Source: Symbiodinium natans (lineage: Eukaryota; Sar; Dinophyceae; Suessiales; Symbiodiniaceae). Taken from it: a stretch of DNA of 64,000 nucleotides. Position 1 is the first letter of the stretch. Each line of letters begins with the position of its first letter. Below the pieces are notes generated by a model, which had not been told where the DNA came from, did no database searches, and was given only the letters and a program-made list of their open reading frames with translations. Shown piece after piece: positions 1 to 13,194 of the stretch. Location of the stretch: contig CAJNDS010002689.1 of the NCBI GenBank assembly GCA_905221605.1, forward strand, positions 159,001 through 223,000, in the 5' to 3' direction. The translations under genes and the position numbers were made by a program.

Positions 1-43
1 TACTTTTGCCAAGAGCGCCACCCAGAAACTTCCAGCGGCGGAG
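1..43 (+). CDS. possible RRM exon (edge fragment)
   Basis: Reading from base 2 the plus strand gives TFAKSATQKLPAAE, then GAG followed by a GC that could be a splice donor at 44-45. This resembles beta-strand 3 and the start of helix 2 of an RNA recognition motif. The same strand carries a beta-strand-4-like exon at 1711-1753, so the two could belong to one split RRM. The fragment is very short and cut by the window edge, so a chance match is quite possible. Confidence 0.22.
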
Positions 44-1489
44 GCTCTCTAAGGCCAGTGTCGATCAGCTTGTACAAGATCTGACCAGGAAAAGGTGTTC
101 TTGCTCAAGCATGACCACGACAGCGTTTCGAAAGCTTATGACTTAATAAGTGGGCGTGCAATCCCCGCACACACGTGTACCCGTGAAATCTGTGAATGAG
201 CCAGGAACCGCCCAGTACAATTCCGACAGCGCAGATCTTTCTTGCGGACTCTTAAACCCAGATGTAGATTGACAAAGCGCTGGGAAGTGTTGGAGAGACG
301 TGGGAGTCTGTGCGGGTTTACTTGGAAGGGTGCGGAAGGCGGTGGCGGAAGGCGATGGCAAGCAAGGCTCGACCGACTCAAGTGCCACGAAGGCGTGAAA
401 AGTCTCGAGCGGAGAACCCTGGCTTGAACCGGGCAGATAAAAACACGGTTCACCACCCCAAGCGACGAAACCTCTGCAAGCAAAAGCCAGCAATCGAGAG
501 CCATAGGACGTCATAGGAGCACAACCATGGACGACTTGGTGAGTTTGATGCGCACTCGGCATTCATGTGTGGTCAACCACTCTACGTCACTACGTCTCAC
601 GGAAAGGACAGCATGGAATTTGCCAAAGAGGGATAAGAAACGTGGACTCCAGGCCGGAGCTGGACAAGTAGTAGTGTAACCACGACTCAGCTGAGCTCGA
701 CTGCAACCTTTGCTTACATGAACAAGGAACCCTTCCCTTCTTCCCTTCACGAGCGCCTGTTCTGCCAAGGGCGTTTTCTGGGCGAATTTCGGGCTGGATG
801 GCAGCCTGAGGAACAAGAACAAGCACAACCCCGCAAAATATGCTATCGCCATCTATGGCCATCAGTCTTGCAGGGAGTGAAATGGGCAAGTGACCATCAA
901 AGAGACCAGCATCTCAGTGCCAGACGTCATTGCTCCAGCAAGAGCAGCCGTCGCCTTGAGCTGCACCATTTCAACGAGGAAGTCATGAAGAGAATAGCGA
1001 AAACACCAGCCGCGTCGCCATAATTCGTTCAGTGAAACAGGTGCTGGGTAGCATATACGGGGGCGTTGCCGTGGCAGGGCCGCGTTCTCGGGAAAATGCA
1101 ACAAAGAAGAACGCTCTGAATTCTTTAGGCATTGCCGAATGATGTCGAAAAAGATGGGAACAAATATATAACTCTGCGTCAAAAGATGAACGATGAAAAA
1201 CAAACGATCGCAGTGGACAACACCCCTATGGACAAACGGGGATGGGTTGACAATAGATGGGAGTTAGCACAAAACTGCTCACAACAAACACTTCGCATGC
1301 ACCATGGCACCTGCTGGGGATTATTTGATTGCTTGCGTGATCTATGGGGCGCTTCGATGCTTCGAAGTTGAAGATGTGAACTCCTAGGACGCTCCGACAA
1401 CCCCATATTGGCACAGTGCATGCGAGTGCATGGTGGGAAGCGCTTCAAAATGATCTCCCGCATGCTGTTCCCAATTATTAGCAGAAGTA

Positions 1490-1526
<37 letters not shown>

Positions 1527-1710
1527 GTAGTAGGAGGAGGAGGAGGAAGTAGTTGTAGGTTTGATGCACGTGCTGTCTATCTGTGCATCCGCATGTTTCA
1601 ACAATCCACAACGCTTCGCCGCCTGAAGAGGGGGAGCTAGACCACCACTCGTGAACGTCTGCTTTTGACCCGGTGGCTGTCACACCTGCTGTGTTGTCTC
1701 GCCTTCACAG
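44..1710. other. no recognisable gene
   Basis: Open frames exist on both strands but none shows a family motif. The stretch holds an AGT/AGG microsatellite at about 1481-1556. If the RRM exons on either side belong together, this is intron. Confidence 0.4.
1481..1556. repeat. AGT/AGG trinucleotide microsatellite
   Basis: A run of AGT units passes into AGG units and back to AGT/TTG-like units. Confidence 0.9.
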
Positions 1711-1753
1711 GGTCCTGATTGTGAAATATGCGGACCCTAATCGGGAACCACTG
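1711..1753 (+). CDS. possible RRM exon (beta-strand 4)
   Basis: A 43-nt exon candidate lies between CTTCACAG and a GTAAAC donor. It reads VLIVKYADPNREPL. LIVKYADP-type strings are the usual last strand of CELF/Bruno-like RRMs, which are common in dinoflagellates. Both splice sites are good: acceptor AG followed by G, donor GT. The rest of the RRM has not been found except for a possible piece at 1-43. The opposite strand shows nothing comparable. Confidence 0.4.
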
Positions 1754-4384
1754 GTAAACACAGCGAACAGGGCGCCGGCAAAAATCAAGACTAGCCCGAC
1801 TTTTGAGAGTTTGGGTCTGGGCGTTGGACTGCTTCATTTGCAGCATAGGGCTGCCTTATCGGCTATGCCCAATTCTACCTGCGACTCTCTTAAGTCTTAA
1901 GGGACTAACGATTCGCGCTCTCAGGCGCGGAACGTGTCTTGGCGATCCCGGAGTTTTATCAAGAAGGCGCTTGCCTAGCTGCTGAACGACTTTAACCAAT
2001 GCCAGGCAATGAACGGGATGAAGTGGTTGCTGACTGCTGTTCGTGAGGCCTCGATTTCGCTGTTAAACTTAGGTACCACTGCCTTCCGTCGGCCCCAGCT
2101 AGCACATGCGCCTGGACGTTGACAGACTCAACAAGACAGCACAGATTCATTGCACGGCCTTTAGAAAACTTCAGTTGTTGCCAAGGTCTCCGCCGCTGCC
2201 TTGGCAGCTGCTGCGGACCCAGGACCTCTGTCACCATCAAACCGTAACCACATCCACGATCGTCCATGACCCATGTAGCAGGGGTGCCTCTGCTGATATC
2301 CGGGAGCCCGCACGACTTCCTCGGCTTCGTCCACTTGCGGGACGGCTCGCGGGGCGGCTGGCAGGGCGGCTCGCGGGGCGACTAGCCTCACGCGATCTCC
2401 CATATGCTTGGATGCTTGGAGGCTTGGAGGCTTGGATCGCCGAGCAACGTAGCAACCAGCAACGAAATGGGCATATACATTCATATGTACGTATACTGGA
2501 CATGGCATTTCTCAGTCCATGCCTGCACGCTTCCGCAGAGCTTCTCGTGAAGGCTTTCTGCTGGCGTCTAGGCAGGGTCGGAACTTGACCACCCGCTACG
2601 TTGTCTGACACATGCTCTACTTTCCGCATGACAGGTTTGGATTAAGGAAGGGTTGCGGTTGATGTCGTCGCAACCTCTGAACATAGCTTAACCTTTATCT
2701 CAAGCCTCAGGCGAATGCCACACAATCTAACAAACGTGTCACAGCCTTTGTGTCTCCTCTTTCTGACTCGGCTTTCGAGCCAGCCCGTGACACCTGAGAC
2801 ATGCCGAGCAGAATGTCGAAACTGACCGGCCGACAATCTAAGCACAATTTTTCTGCTTGTCTTTTCAAGCAAGCATGTGCTGATAACACATGTTATGATA
2901 TTTACCCTCCCCCCCCCCCCTACCTCTTTTTTCCCTTAATTGGTTGTCTTCCATAGCAGGCAGCCTCTAGCGAACTGCAACGGCTGCCCAAAACCCCTTC
3001 AGCAAACCCTCAAATACACAACCACCTGTATCTTCATGGTGTCTCCTGGCTGTTCTGTTAATGAGTTCGATGGAGGTTATTTGCTTGTAGCTCTACTTCA
3101 ATCACTAAAGTTTACCCAGAGGTCGTGAACTCCTTAATTAAATTCGCGCATAAACTTGCAATATGAATTGATGCGTGAGAGCTTTTTTTTAAATCTTTTT
3201 GCCCCCCAAACTCAATAAAACCTTTTGGCAGCACTCGTTCATTCCATTACGCTTGATTTCCTTCCGCCTGCGCTTGGGCTCCGCAGATCTCCACGAGACT
3301 TCACCCAAGATAAAAGATTGCTCGACGATGCAGCGGTTCCGAGCAGTTATTTGGAGTGATTGACGAGTCGTGGATGCTGCACATTGTGACTATGAGATGA
3401 CTCCAGCTGCGCCAGTCCAACACTGAACAACACCAAGATACGGAACAGGCTTGCTAGCGGTTTGCGCTGTCAATGACAGCTATAATGAGTCATCCGCTGC
3501 TGTCAAAGGATTATGTTCTGGCGACTGGCGCAGTAAATATGTTGCCCCACCCCCCAATGAACTCCAGAGCAGTCGGCTTGGAGAGTCAATTGCCGAGCTC
3601 CTTACAGAAACCCTGACAGCAGCAGCTGAACCAGGACCTGAAGTCCAAAACACGCTGTATTTCGTAGGGTCGTAGGGATTGACGAGCATGCACTGGCGAC
3701 GCGGACTTGCCACCAGAACCGCAAAGCTGAAGCAACGCTTGAGTTTGCCGACGGCTGGGCCGATTTCTTTGCCCGCTGACCGGACGTGCCTGAACAGGGC
3801 TTCTTAGAACTGCAGACCAAATCCAGATTTCCGCAGTCTACATGATTTTCGTGTAAATAACCAAAAATCCCGGACTCTTCCCATGGCGAATCAGAAGATA
3901 CTTCTCGCAGCTAGCTGTTCACAACACTATTCACCTTCCAGGAGCGCAATGCTAAAGCCTCTTTTGGCACATGCCCCCTGGAAGAAGGTCAGGGCCGGGG
4001 GCAGGGCCGGTGGCGGAACATACGTACGGCACTGAAAATGAAAACACATCAACTAACGCTTTCATGATCGGTGTTTGCTAGGCGGAATCTTTGATACAGT
4101 GACAGAAGACGTTCGAAAATACGGGCAAAAGCAGCAAAAGCTGGCAAGTGCTGGACCACAAGTTGTTCGAACCGCTTCCGCGACAACGGCATACAGTCTG
4201 CAATCGTTCGTCTCGAATGCAACATCCAGATTCACATACCAGTGCAACCGATATCCCCAGGATATCTCATTTGGGAGCTCGCCTGGGGAACAAGGCAATG
4301 TGTCAGAACCACATGGTAAACTTAGGTCGCGGGAGCCACGGGATTTTATCGGCAGCTAGGGTCGATATGTGCGGTCCGCGTGCT
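1754..4384. other. no assignable gene
   Basis: No family motif was found on either strand. A G-rich imperfect repeat (GGGCGGCTCGCG-type) lies near 2338-2382. Weakly coding-like plus frames occur near 2165-2255 (alanine-rich) and 4080-4150 (contains VTEDVRKYGQKQQKLA). They are too short to call. Confidence 0.4.
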
Positions 4385-4775
4385 CCCCCCCACTTGGCTC
4401 CCCTCCCCAGCCACCCTAAACTTTACCTAAACCCACCGCGAACCACAGGGGGAGAGTGAAAACCCTAAACCTGCAACCCTAACCGTGAACCCCAAAACCC
4501 TAAAACCTAAACCCACCACGACCCACAGGGAAGTGGAAACCCCAAACCTGCAACCCTAACGAACTCTGAACCCCTAAACCCTAAAGCCACCCCGAACCAC
4601 AGCGGAGGAGGAAACCCGAAACTCTAACTAACCCTGGGTCCTGAACCGTAAACCTGCTCCTACCACGAAACACCGGGCGGACCTCAGCCTGAACCTTACC
4701 ACGGGGGCAAAGCGACAACCCCAAACCGAACCGCCTAGCCCCAGACCGTAAACCCACCATGCTGGCGAAGCGGAT
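4385..4775. repeat. degenerate telomere-like repeat (CCCTAAA type)
   Basis: About 390 bp is built from variants of AACCCTAAACC and AACCCACC(A/G)CGAACCACAGGG. The CCCTAAA core matches the plant/dinoflagellate telomere repeat read toward the left. The copies are interrupted and mutated, so this is an interstitial or relic patch, not a functional telomere. A small further patch lies at about 5772-5800. Confidence 0.7.
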
Positions 4776-5447
4776 CATAATGTCGTCTGCGCGGCAAGGT
4801 GCCGTAGGGCCACCACCACGTGAATGTTCTCGGTGGCCGCCTCTTGCGCTCCAACCAACATCTCCTTGACATGACTTTCATGGCGTCGCTGCACCATCGG
4901 CCATGCGATCACCATGATGAAGTTGATGAAGTGGCGTTCTCAAAGTGTTGGGAGGAGATCGAGATAGATCGAGTATTGATGCAGAGCCAAGATGTTGGTT
5001 GGCCATCCATGATCGTCTGGACACGAGACCCCAAATTTGGCAGGATTCTCTGCCAGGGCGGGAGGGGGGGGGGGGCACTCTAGGGTTCTCTGAAGGAGAT
5101 TCTCTGCAGGATTCTGCGAAGGGGAGGGCACTCTCGGGATGATTGAAGCTAATTCTGTTCATTCTGCACTTGTTCCTCGGACGGCGCGCAGACCGCAGCA
5201 GCGATAAAACGGATTGCTGGCTACTTCCCAGCAGCGCACACGCTCGAAGATACTCTGAGTTATTCAAGGCAGGTCCATGCTTCTTAGCAAGGCTCAATAG
5301 GATTGCTTCCCCCCCCAATGTGAGCGCACAGAAAGACAGCTTCAAGTGGTTTCAGGCAGACCGATGCATATTTGAATTTGCAGGCACAAAAGCACGACTT
5401 CACACAAAAGATATCAACGACTTGCAGCAACCCGTTGTACTTGATGC

Positions 5448-5750
5448 CTGCCCATTCTCCTGCAGTTTCTCTGCCAACTTGTCCGCCAGCGCCTGCTTCC
5501 GACGGAACTCACACGCTCTTGAGTCCATTATGACGTGTCATGTTGCATTGCAGCTGGTTTAGGGTGTGCATAAGTGTGCACAAGTGCGTACCATCACATG
5601 GGGTTTCTCAGAGCATATCGGAAATTCAAGCCTCGAGTCTGCGCGATCCCGTACTTCCATTTCCAACCCTTCATCTGCCTTGACCGCTTTCCTCTCTGAC
5701 TCCGCAGACGGCATCTCTTGCTTTGCCGGTGTCGCTGCACCAGTAGAGGC
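5448..5750 (-). CDS. charged, helix-rich protein fragment, two exons (unknown)
   Basis: Two minus-strand exons fit together. Exon 5632-5750 follows a CAG acceptor, reads ASTGAATPAKQEMPSAESER and onward, and ends in ...DS plus two bases before a GC donor. Exon 5448-5517 follows an AAG acceptor, restores the same phase and reads ACEFRRKQALADKLAEKLQ before another GC donor. The 114-nt intron is GC-AG, and related GACTC-(A/G)AG strings occur at both of its ends. Composition is rich in K, E, A and Q, as in a coiled coil. I do not recognise the family. Further exons must exist on both sides but were not found. Confidence 0.42.
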
Positions 5751-6149
5751 CTGCCAGGTACCGGCAAAAGCCTAAACCCTAAGCCCTAAACCCTACATCC
5801 TCAAGACAAAACAATCTCGTTTACAAATTCTTTTCCCAGCCTAGAGGCACTGACATATTCGAGTTACTTAAACGTACGTGCTTGCCTTGAAGTTATTTGT
5901 CTAAACAGGACGGCACAGCACAAAAAATGGCTACACGAATCAAGTGGGCTATGTCTCTGGGCTATAGCCCTTGTAAACTTCTATGCTAGTGGCACAGTTG
6001 TCTTGACTCACTTGACATGCATTTGACATGAAGTGACCACAATGAAGGCCTTGTCTGCGGCGTCCTTCGAGGAATCTTCCTCAGCAGCCCTGGCACCGAA
6101 GTAGATCGGCGAAGAAGCCGGTGGACAACGCATCACAAGACCACACCGA

Positions 6150-6240
6150 AGTAGGAGAGTCGGCCAGGCTACTGTTGTCTACTTTGCGCGCTACGATGAT
6201 GCTGTCGAGGCAACCTTTAAAATGCCAAGCAACTCCACTG
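6150..6240 (+). CDS. possible RRM exon
   Basis: The plus strand reads VGQATVVYFARYDDAVEATF, which resembles an RRM from the RNP1 strand into helix 2 (ALY/REF-like). An in-frame TAG lies just upstream, so a splice junction or decay must be assumed. The 11-mer CACCGAAGTAG occurs at 6094-6104 and again at 6144-6154, 50 bp apart. The RNP2 half was not found. Confidence 0.3.
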
Positions 6241-6424
6241 CCGCGGCCATCAACGCCTGCACTGTTTATCTAACCTTACGTGCATGCGTCATGTTCACCG
6301 CTGATTTGTAAAGTGGGCCGGAGTCGTGCGGAACAGAATAATGAAAGCAGGCTGGAAAGGTGCGAAAATTTGCGAAATGGTGCAGGAACAGAATGATAAA
6401 GCAGCCCGGAACTATTGAATAGTG

Positions 6425-6429
<5 letters not shown>

Positions 6430-6461
<32 letters not shown>
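6430..6461. repeat. poly-C tract
   Basis: An uninterrupted run of 32 cytosines. Length may be unreliable because of sequencing or assembly. Confidence 0.9.
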
Positions 6462-9400
6462 ACTACAAAACTCGATGCTGGCTTTTCAAGGCCCCTTACC
6501 ATTCAAAGGCTCTGGCCTCTGAAGCTCTCTGTCCACGCCCGATTTCCGCTTCAAACAACTGAAGCTGTCAGGTGATCAAGCTTTCAAAGGGGTAGTTCCT
6601 TGCAGCCGTCCTGCGGCGACCAGACTTGACGAACCGAAAGAATCCAAAGACGAAGGCAAATAGACGTGGAACAACTTTGGGAGCTTACTCCAGCCGCCTT
6701 AGCCATAGCCATACAACGCCGCAGCAAAATGCCTCGGCGGGGCTGCGCTTCATCACGACGACATGCCGCCGCGACACCTTTCGGCAATCTTTCAGGATGC
6801 AACACGACACCAACAGGATGCAAAGGACGATTTCATGCTTTCGGGTTTGTGGGGGTTTGGTGGGGTGGTCCGTAAAAAGTCCGGCACCAGCAAGCGACTA
6901 ACTTCCTCGCTGAGAACGTCCGCAGCATCCCACGGCTCTCCACTCTCCCAATCCCAAGCTATCACTCAGAGAAGACATCGATTTGGCCGGCATAGACCAC
7001 AAACAGTGTAAGGGCAGTTCAAAGCATTCCAAAAGACAAGAGCTTGCTAATATGACCTCCAGAAGCATTTCAAGACCACTCTCCAGGGAAAACAAACGAC
7101 CACGTCGCACTTCGCGAGGAGCATACGCACGGAACCGAGACGTGAGAACCACAACCCTTAGAGTGGACGCACGAAGCGAAGCCTCCAAAAGTTCAAAAAA
7201 CAGGGAAGCACGTCCCTGCCTTGCATTTTTGCCACACGGAGCAACGCAAACCTCAACAAGTGCACGAGACTTCGGCGGCAGGCGGCGCGTAGGCGAGAGC
7301 ATCGATTTCGAGGCCCCGTGCGCATGCGGGCGCGCGGGCGCGCCAGGGTCAAAGCGAACTCCCTTTTTTTAACCCTCACCGTAAGAACCTCAAAGTGCAA
7401 GCACTGCTTGGGGAATAAACCTTGTGACCGCCCAGAACTCAGAGTCATGCGCCTTCCTTGCACGCGCCCGGGGAAGCGATTTGCTTCTTGGCGCAGAAGC
7501 CTTCATCAGAGAGAAACAGCAAGGAAGAAAGGAGGGACGAAGGAGAGAACAAGCCGTGAGCATCTCCTTGTTCGTGGTTATGCCAACACATTACGACAAG
7601 CACCTCAATGTTTGAAGCTTCTTCTTCACCATCCTCTCCCAGGGGCTCGTATCTAGGCCTGAGTTTGAACCAATCAAGCTCTAATGATGGAGCCCTTGCA
7701 CGAACAGCCGAGCGTGATCCACGCACACTGTGTTTCAACACTGCACCAAACAAGCATGGGAAGCAACTTCGGCAGCGATGCAGATGAGTCCAGCACTCAC
7801 GACGTCGAACGGAACGACTGCAACCTCAAAGAGCCCCCAAAACTCTCGCAAACGCGGGAGCAATTCTCAATATTCTTACACCCAACGTGGCAAAGCTTAC
7901 AACAGTCTCTTTTTCTCATCTTTTGCTGCTCAATATAAGAACACTTTGCCGGAAAATACCAGAACGCCACCAGTTCCAACAACAACTGTTGACAAAAGCA
8001 CGGTTCTTAGCTGATGTGAGGAGTTGAACAGTGTGAAACTAAGTTAATGTTACACAGCCAATGATGCAACCAGTTTGGCCTTCGCATTCTGGATTGCATC
8101 AATCAGGAGTCTCACCAATATTGGAACTTTTCCACCAGTTGCAGTGCAACAAACTGAAATGCTGCTGCAGAACCCACAAGCCTGCCCAGAAACTTTCAAC
8201 AAAAGTAATTTTTCTCTCGAACGATAAGACTTTGCTGAACTGTTTCTGACCATTGTGAGATTCTTCGAATTCTTTGGCGCGATATGGCGCCTTTTCGACG
8301 TCGTCCTGAGATGAAAGGCGGCCGGCAAAGAAGCTTGTCATGAACAATATTTGGAAAAGATGAAGTACAGCGTGTTTTCCGGCGACGCGCTTGTTCAAAT
8401 CAGTCATTCGAACATTTGTTTTCAGCCCAGATTGTTGGCAACACCTAGATGACAGAACTTATGTGAATCATGTGAATAATGCCAAGAACCAAACTGTTGG
8501 CAATTCAGTGACAGCTGCCAAGTAAACTGCATCATTGCGGTTGGTGCTGCAAGACACAAAAGAAACTATTCGGTTTTTACAGCCCGCTTGGGGGAAAAGA
8601 CGGATAAGTTTCTTCAAGGTCGTGGGTTGGCGGAGCACATGTATCGAAGGTGGACACCAAGCAAGCTTCTGGTACAGGTTCCATTACGCGGCCTTGTCAA
8701 CCTTGTCTGAGGCAAGGGCACAGGATCGCTCTGGACCGCGGCCGGCACGTCAGAACCTTCCCGTGGCTTGGCGGAGGGCCGAAAAGCAGGGAAGCCTCGC
8801 AAGATTGTGGAAACAACTTCCGAACTTCCGATATCGAACACATCCAGCATCCTGCGAGATCCTGCGAGTAAGCTCGAGACCAGGACTTGGGATGCGGTCA
8901 GCTTTTCAACTGCCGGCTTTCGGCCACGTGGCCAAGGCCTTGGTTATTTATGGTTATTTATGCATGTAGCGTTTTTGGCTTTTATTTTAACATGCAACAA
9001 AGGGCGCCAGGGCCATCTCATGGAAAGTATTGGTCGGCAACTTCACATGAACAGGAAAGCATAGGGCAACAATGCTGGCAACTTCCCACAATCTGACGCA
9101 GCAAGTCTGCCATCTGCCAACGATGTGGAGTTTCACCGCGCATCCGACTTCACACGCCCAATTAGTCGCGGACTTCATGGCCTCCTGGCTGTCAACGATG
9201 ATGGCCTTGCAGACTTCGCGAAGATCAGTTTGTGTTCTTCGGGGGGAGTCATTGCTTCCCGACTGCACCACTTCGCACCCAGCAGAACAGAAGTGGTTAA
9301 TAAGTTAAGACAAGAGTGACAAGAGGGCGTCTTTTTTAGTAGGCCTAGAAACTGATTCCGCATGTTTCTGCGGAGTTCCGTGCAACTCTGTCGACACTTC

Positions 9401-12105
9401 AGCTGGGCTTCAGGCATAACGATCAACCGCCTTCCTAGTCGGATACAAGCGGATGAAGTTCCGGTTCCTGGTGCACTCGAGCAAAGCGTTCGCCTCGGTT
9501 GCGAATCTGAAGTTCAAGGACACTGGCCTTCGGATTCCTTTCACAGGAAGACTTCGCGCAGCTTCACCCTTGTAGGCCCAACAAGCACTGGGGCTACTAC
9601 TGTGCTCCGCAACTCCTCCACGTCCAACCTTGCTGTCCGAGCATGGTACGAGTGAGTATCAGCGTTTTGCAACAACTGGGAGCATGGCGTGCCCAAAGGA
9701 ACTGACGGCCAGTCTTCTGTGCAGTCCTTTTCAGAAGGCGGAGATGACCGGAGGAAGGCAGGCGGGATGAAGGTCCGCAAATGGCTTCGCAACGTTGCGC
9801 CGCAATGGGTGCAGAACCCGAAACCCTGAGCCTGAAGCACCCTAAGCCTTTTCGCCCCAAAAAGCCCTCTACATGCCCTACAAGGAGCGGAGCACGGAGC
9901 AACGGAGCAACGGAGCAACGGAAGTTTAAAGCAGAGGCGGGCTCCGCCCACAACGCAACGGAAGACGAGAAGAAAAGCAGCTTCCGTGGCGTAACCTTCT
10001 ACAGCTTCAATCGACCTCGTCCTCTTCAGTTTCGCGCTCTTGTTGTCGGAGCACCGATCGCCCTGGGGCGGTGTACACGACTGAATGAATGTCAATGACA
10101 CATTGATTCACTTGCACGTAGCAAGCAAACTGTTTCATTGCGGTGTGATGCGGATTGTGTTATGTCAGCATAAGCTGGTTTCTGAAGTTCAGGTCAGCCA
10201 CAATGGGGAATGAACACAGTTCAGTCTGATTCTGTCTAACTCTCCAGGCGTCGCGGATGAGCTGCCACGAAAATACCAGCATTCCCGCACTCACTTTCGA
10301 TTGCTCTCGAACGTTCGTCGGGTTTCAAACGCTGCAACCTCCTTGTCGGTCTAAACGACAAACTACAGAAGATGCTCTCACTTTCTTTTCCACCCTTCTT
10401 CCCTCACTCTCACTTGATCTTGGCACTTGATCTTGGTATAGACGGCATACGCAAGTCCTTTCCGTATCTAAAATCTACACTGTCAGTTTCTTGCAAACAT
10501 CTTCTGGATGTGCTTTGTGCAAGCACTCTTCTGGCGCCCACTCTTAAGGTTTCCGCACCACCCAACTTACTTTCTTTGTCCCACTCGCACTCCCACTCCT
10601 CTCCTGCTTTCTAACATGGGAACTGCATGTTTCAACCATATAATTAGCTCCCAATGCCATGACCAAAATGGAGTTGAACAGCGCAGGACTTGCTTCCATC
10701 CCCTCGAACCCTTCCAATCACGACTTTTCAGAACTGCATTCCGCGTTCCTCTACAAGCCACTTACTCTTGAGCTGACCCCCCGCAGTAACGGCTGCGGGC
10801 GACAATGACATGCATGCTTCTCTCTCTTTCACTCCCAGTCAATCCTCCATCTTGATCGCTACTCTCGTGTGTTGTAGCGTTCTAATCTTCTCATGCAGCG
10901 GAAGCGGAAATCGTGAAGATGACACAGGCGTATATCACCACGCCTGAAACTTCCTAGTCCTCTAAAACAGGATGTTCTTGGGTTGCTTTACTGTTGAACC
11001 TCATTGCCTCTGCTTGCGAACTCATCTCTCACATAACTTCCTGTTTCTTTGTTTCTCGACTCTGATAAGATTCTCTGTGTACCTTCTGATTCCGGCTAGT
11101 AGCTGAGAGTGAGAGACGTTTCGGCAGATAAGGTAAAGTTTTGAGGTCAGCAGCCATGGGGAGTGAAGCGGTTCAGTCATACCCCGTTTTGAATGGGAGC
11201 TCTTCGACCCCATTGATAACAGCCAGACATGAAATGTTGTGCCCACAAAAGCAATGCGCAATGCAGGGTACATTCTACAGTTGAAGACACAAACCGCCAT
11301 GCGTTTCGGAGATGTGAGAAACTTGTGCTCAGCTGAGGCGATCAGCATGCGTCGTCCACATAAGTTTCACAAGCACATGCTGCAGGACCATCGGCACTGC
11401 AGAAGCCAGTGGAAAGTATCATACAGCATCATACAGGATCATATCAACTTCATACTAAGCTTGCGCCTCATCGAACCGTTCAGCGATGCTGCTTTGGAAG
11501 TCTGACATTCCAGCACGACAAACCTGGAGCTAAAACTCAGCTGCCGACCAGACACGTAATGTCGCCTCCTGCGTTCCGGTGGTCCTGCAATATGGTCCTC
11601 ATTTATAGAATGCGATTCCGATCTGCTGGAGGGCCTGCCTGGAGGTTTGCCAGGCACTTTTACTACCTCCAGAGCAAGTTTGGCTGTTTCGATGCAAAAG
11701 CATGCAGCATCAAAACAACCATACGCATGATACCGAAAGCCTTTGACTTTGCCCTTGTTGCTTCTGCCAGGCGCTGCTTGCTCACCTTGTTGATGCCAAC
11801 CTTGACTACGCCGCGCGCACACACACACAAGCGCACGCAAGCGTGCATGTACATGCACGCTCCTGTAGACAGATGCCCCTAGTGTCATGAACTGCATAGT
11901 TGGCTGTCACTGGGTCGCCGGCAAGGTTGAAGGAGTCCGACAGCAAGGAGCTCTTGATCTGCCAGTCCAAGGGGGAGTCTGCCTGCTTCGCTGGTGCCGT
12001 ACTTCGTTCTTCACAGCATCATGGCACCTTTCCTAGCACCGGAGATCCGACCGTGCACCTGCATGCTTGGGCTGAGGTTGACCTCTAAGAGCCAAGGCCT
12101 GCAGG
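6462..12105. other. no assignable gene
   Basis: No homologous domain was recognised. Coding-like but unidentified pieces occur on the minus strand near 8230-8340 (starts MTSFFAGRLSSQDDVEK), 8044-8135 (ends KLVASLAV then stop), 9125-9260 (contains KAIIVDSQEAMKSATNW) and 9440-9660, where several frames of both strands are open and GC3-rich. A further minus piece lies near 11745-11830 (KVGINKVSKQRLAEATRAK). None could be joined into a gene. Confidence 0.35.
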
Positions 12106-12244
12106 CACACACATACACACACATAGAGAGAGAGAGAGAGGAGCGCGCACGCACGCACATGCGCAGATGCACGCATGCACACGCACACACACACACACAC
12201 ACACCCACCCACCCACCCACACCCCCCACCACCACACCCACCCA

Positions 12245-12283
<39 letters not shown>

Positions 12284-12348
12284 GCACACCACACCCACCC
12301 ACCACACCACACCCACCACACCCACACCCACACACCCACACACCCACA

Positions 12349-12406
<58 letters not shown>

Positions 12407-12410
12407 AGGA
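12106..12410. repeat. compound CA/CACC/ACGC microsatellite
   Basis: Blocks of (CA)n, (GA)n, (CCCA)n, (CGCA)n, CACACCCA-type units and finally about 25 CA units follow each other. Long open frames here are only repeat translations. Confidence 0.95.
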
Positions 12411-13194
12411 ATCGGTCAGCAGCAAATTCTAGGATCGAAGGTCTATCTAGCCCGAATTGAACTGTGAGCTGATGAGCTGTGATGCTTGCACTTGTTTGTG
12501 CCATAAACCTCCATGAAGTAGCGAGAGCGCAGTAGTACAAAAAACGCCATCACTCCGCTACGCTGAGGTGATCAGTCGTTGCTTCACCATCATCTAGAAA
12601 TGTCCTCGTTGGCAGGAGACTGGCTAAGAAGCTCCCATCCCTGATTCGGATTGCTATGCCTGCTTGTGTAAAACATTGCTGGGAGTACATTACGGGACAG
12701 GCATGGACAGGCCATTGGCGGATAGCATCCTCCATTGCCCAGGTCAGGTTGCACGAGCATCCAAGAACTGTCCAAAAAAACATCTTCCTCATGCCCCCCT
12801 GCTTGCAACATGCTCACATGGCATCAGTCTACCCCAAAACTCGGTTTCGATGCTCATCGTCTGATGGGCAAACCGCTGAGGCAGAGACTTCAGGTCTTGG
12901 TCTACCAACACATCGAAGCCATACAGCCTTCACACAAAGCCGCGGCTTACTCAGACTGAGAAACTCCTTGTCTGATGCAGTTGGCTGAGCTGCAGGCTCG
13001 AAGCAGTTGTGACCTGAAGCCACAGTTTGATTGATTTGGATGCGTTTCTCGCATTTGCAGCCATTCGGATGTCGAGCAGCCGGGCAGCAAACTGTAATTT
13101 ACTGTGGCTTTGGTACGGGCACCGATCACTGGCTCCACCTTAGGGCATGATGGATCCTGACCCCATCCGGCTTTAGGCCAAAGCTCTACAGTGT
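12411..13194. other. unassigned; coding-like minus frames
   Basis: Minus-strand pieces that look translated occur at about 12562-12680 (ends GEATTDHLSVAE then stop) and 12940-13023 (starts MASGHNCFEPAAQPTASDK). No family was recognised, and no junction was found that would tie them together. Confidence 0.25.

Noticed and set aside
4385-4775. True chromosome end
   Set aside because: Repeats are degenerate and flanked by unique sequence on both sides.
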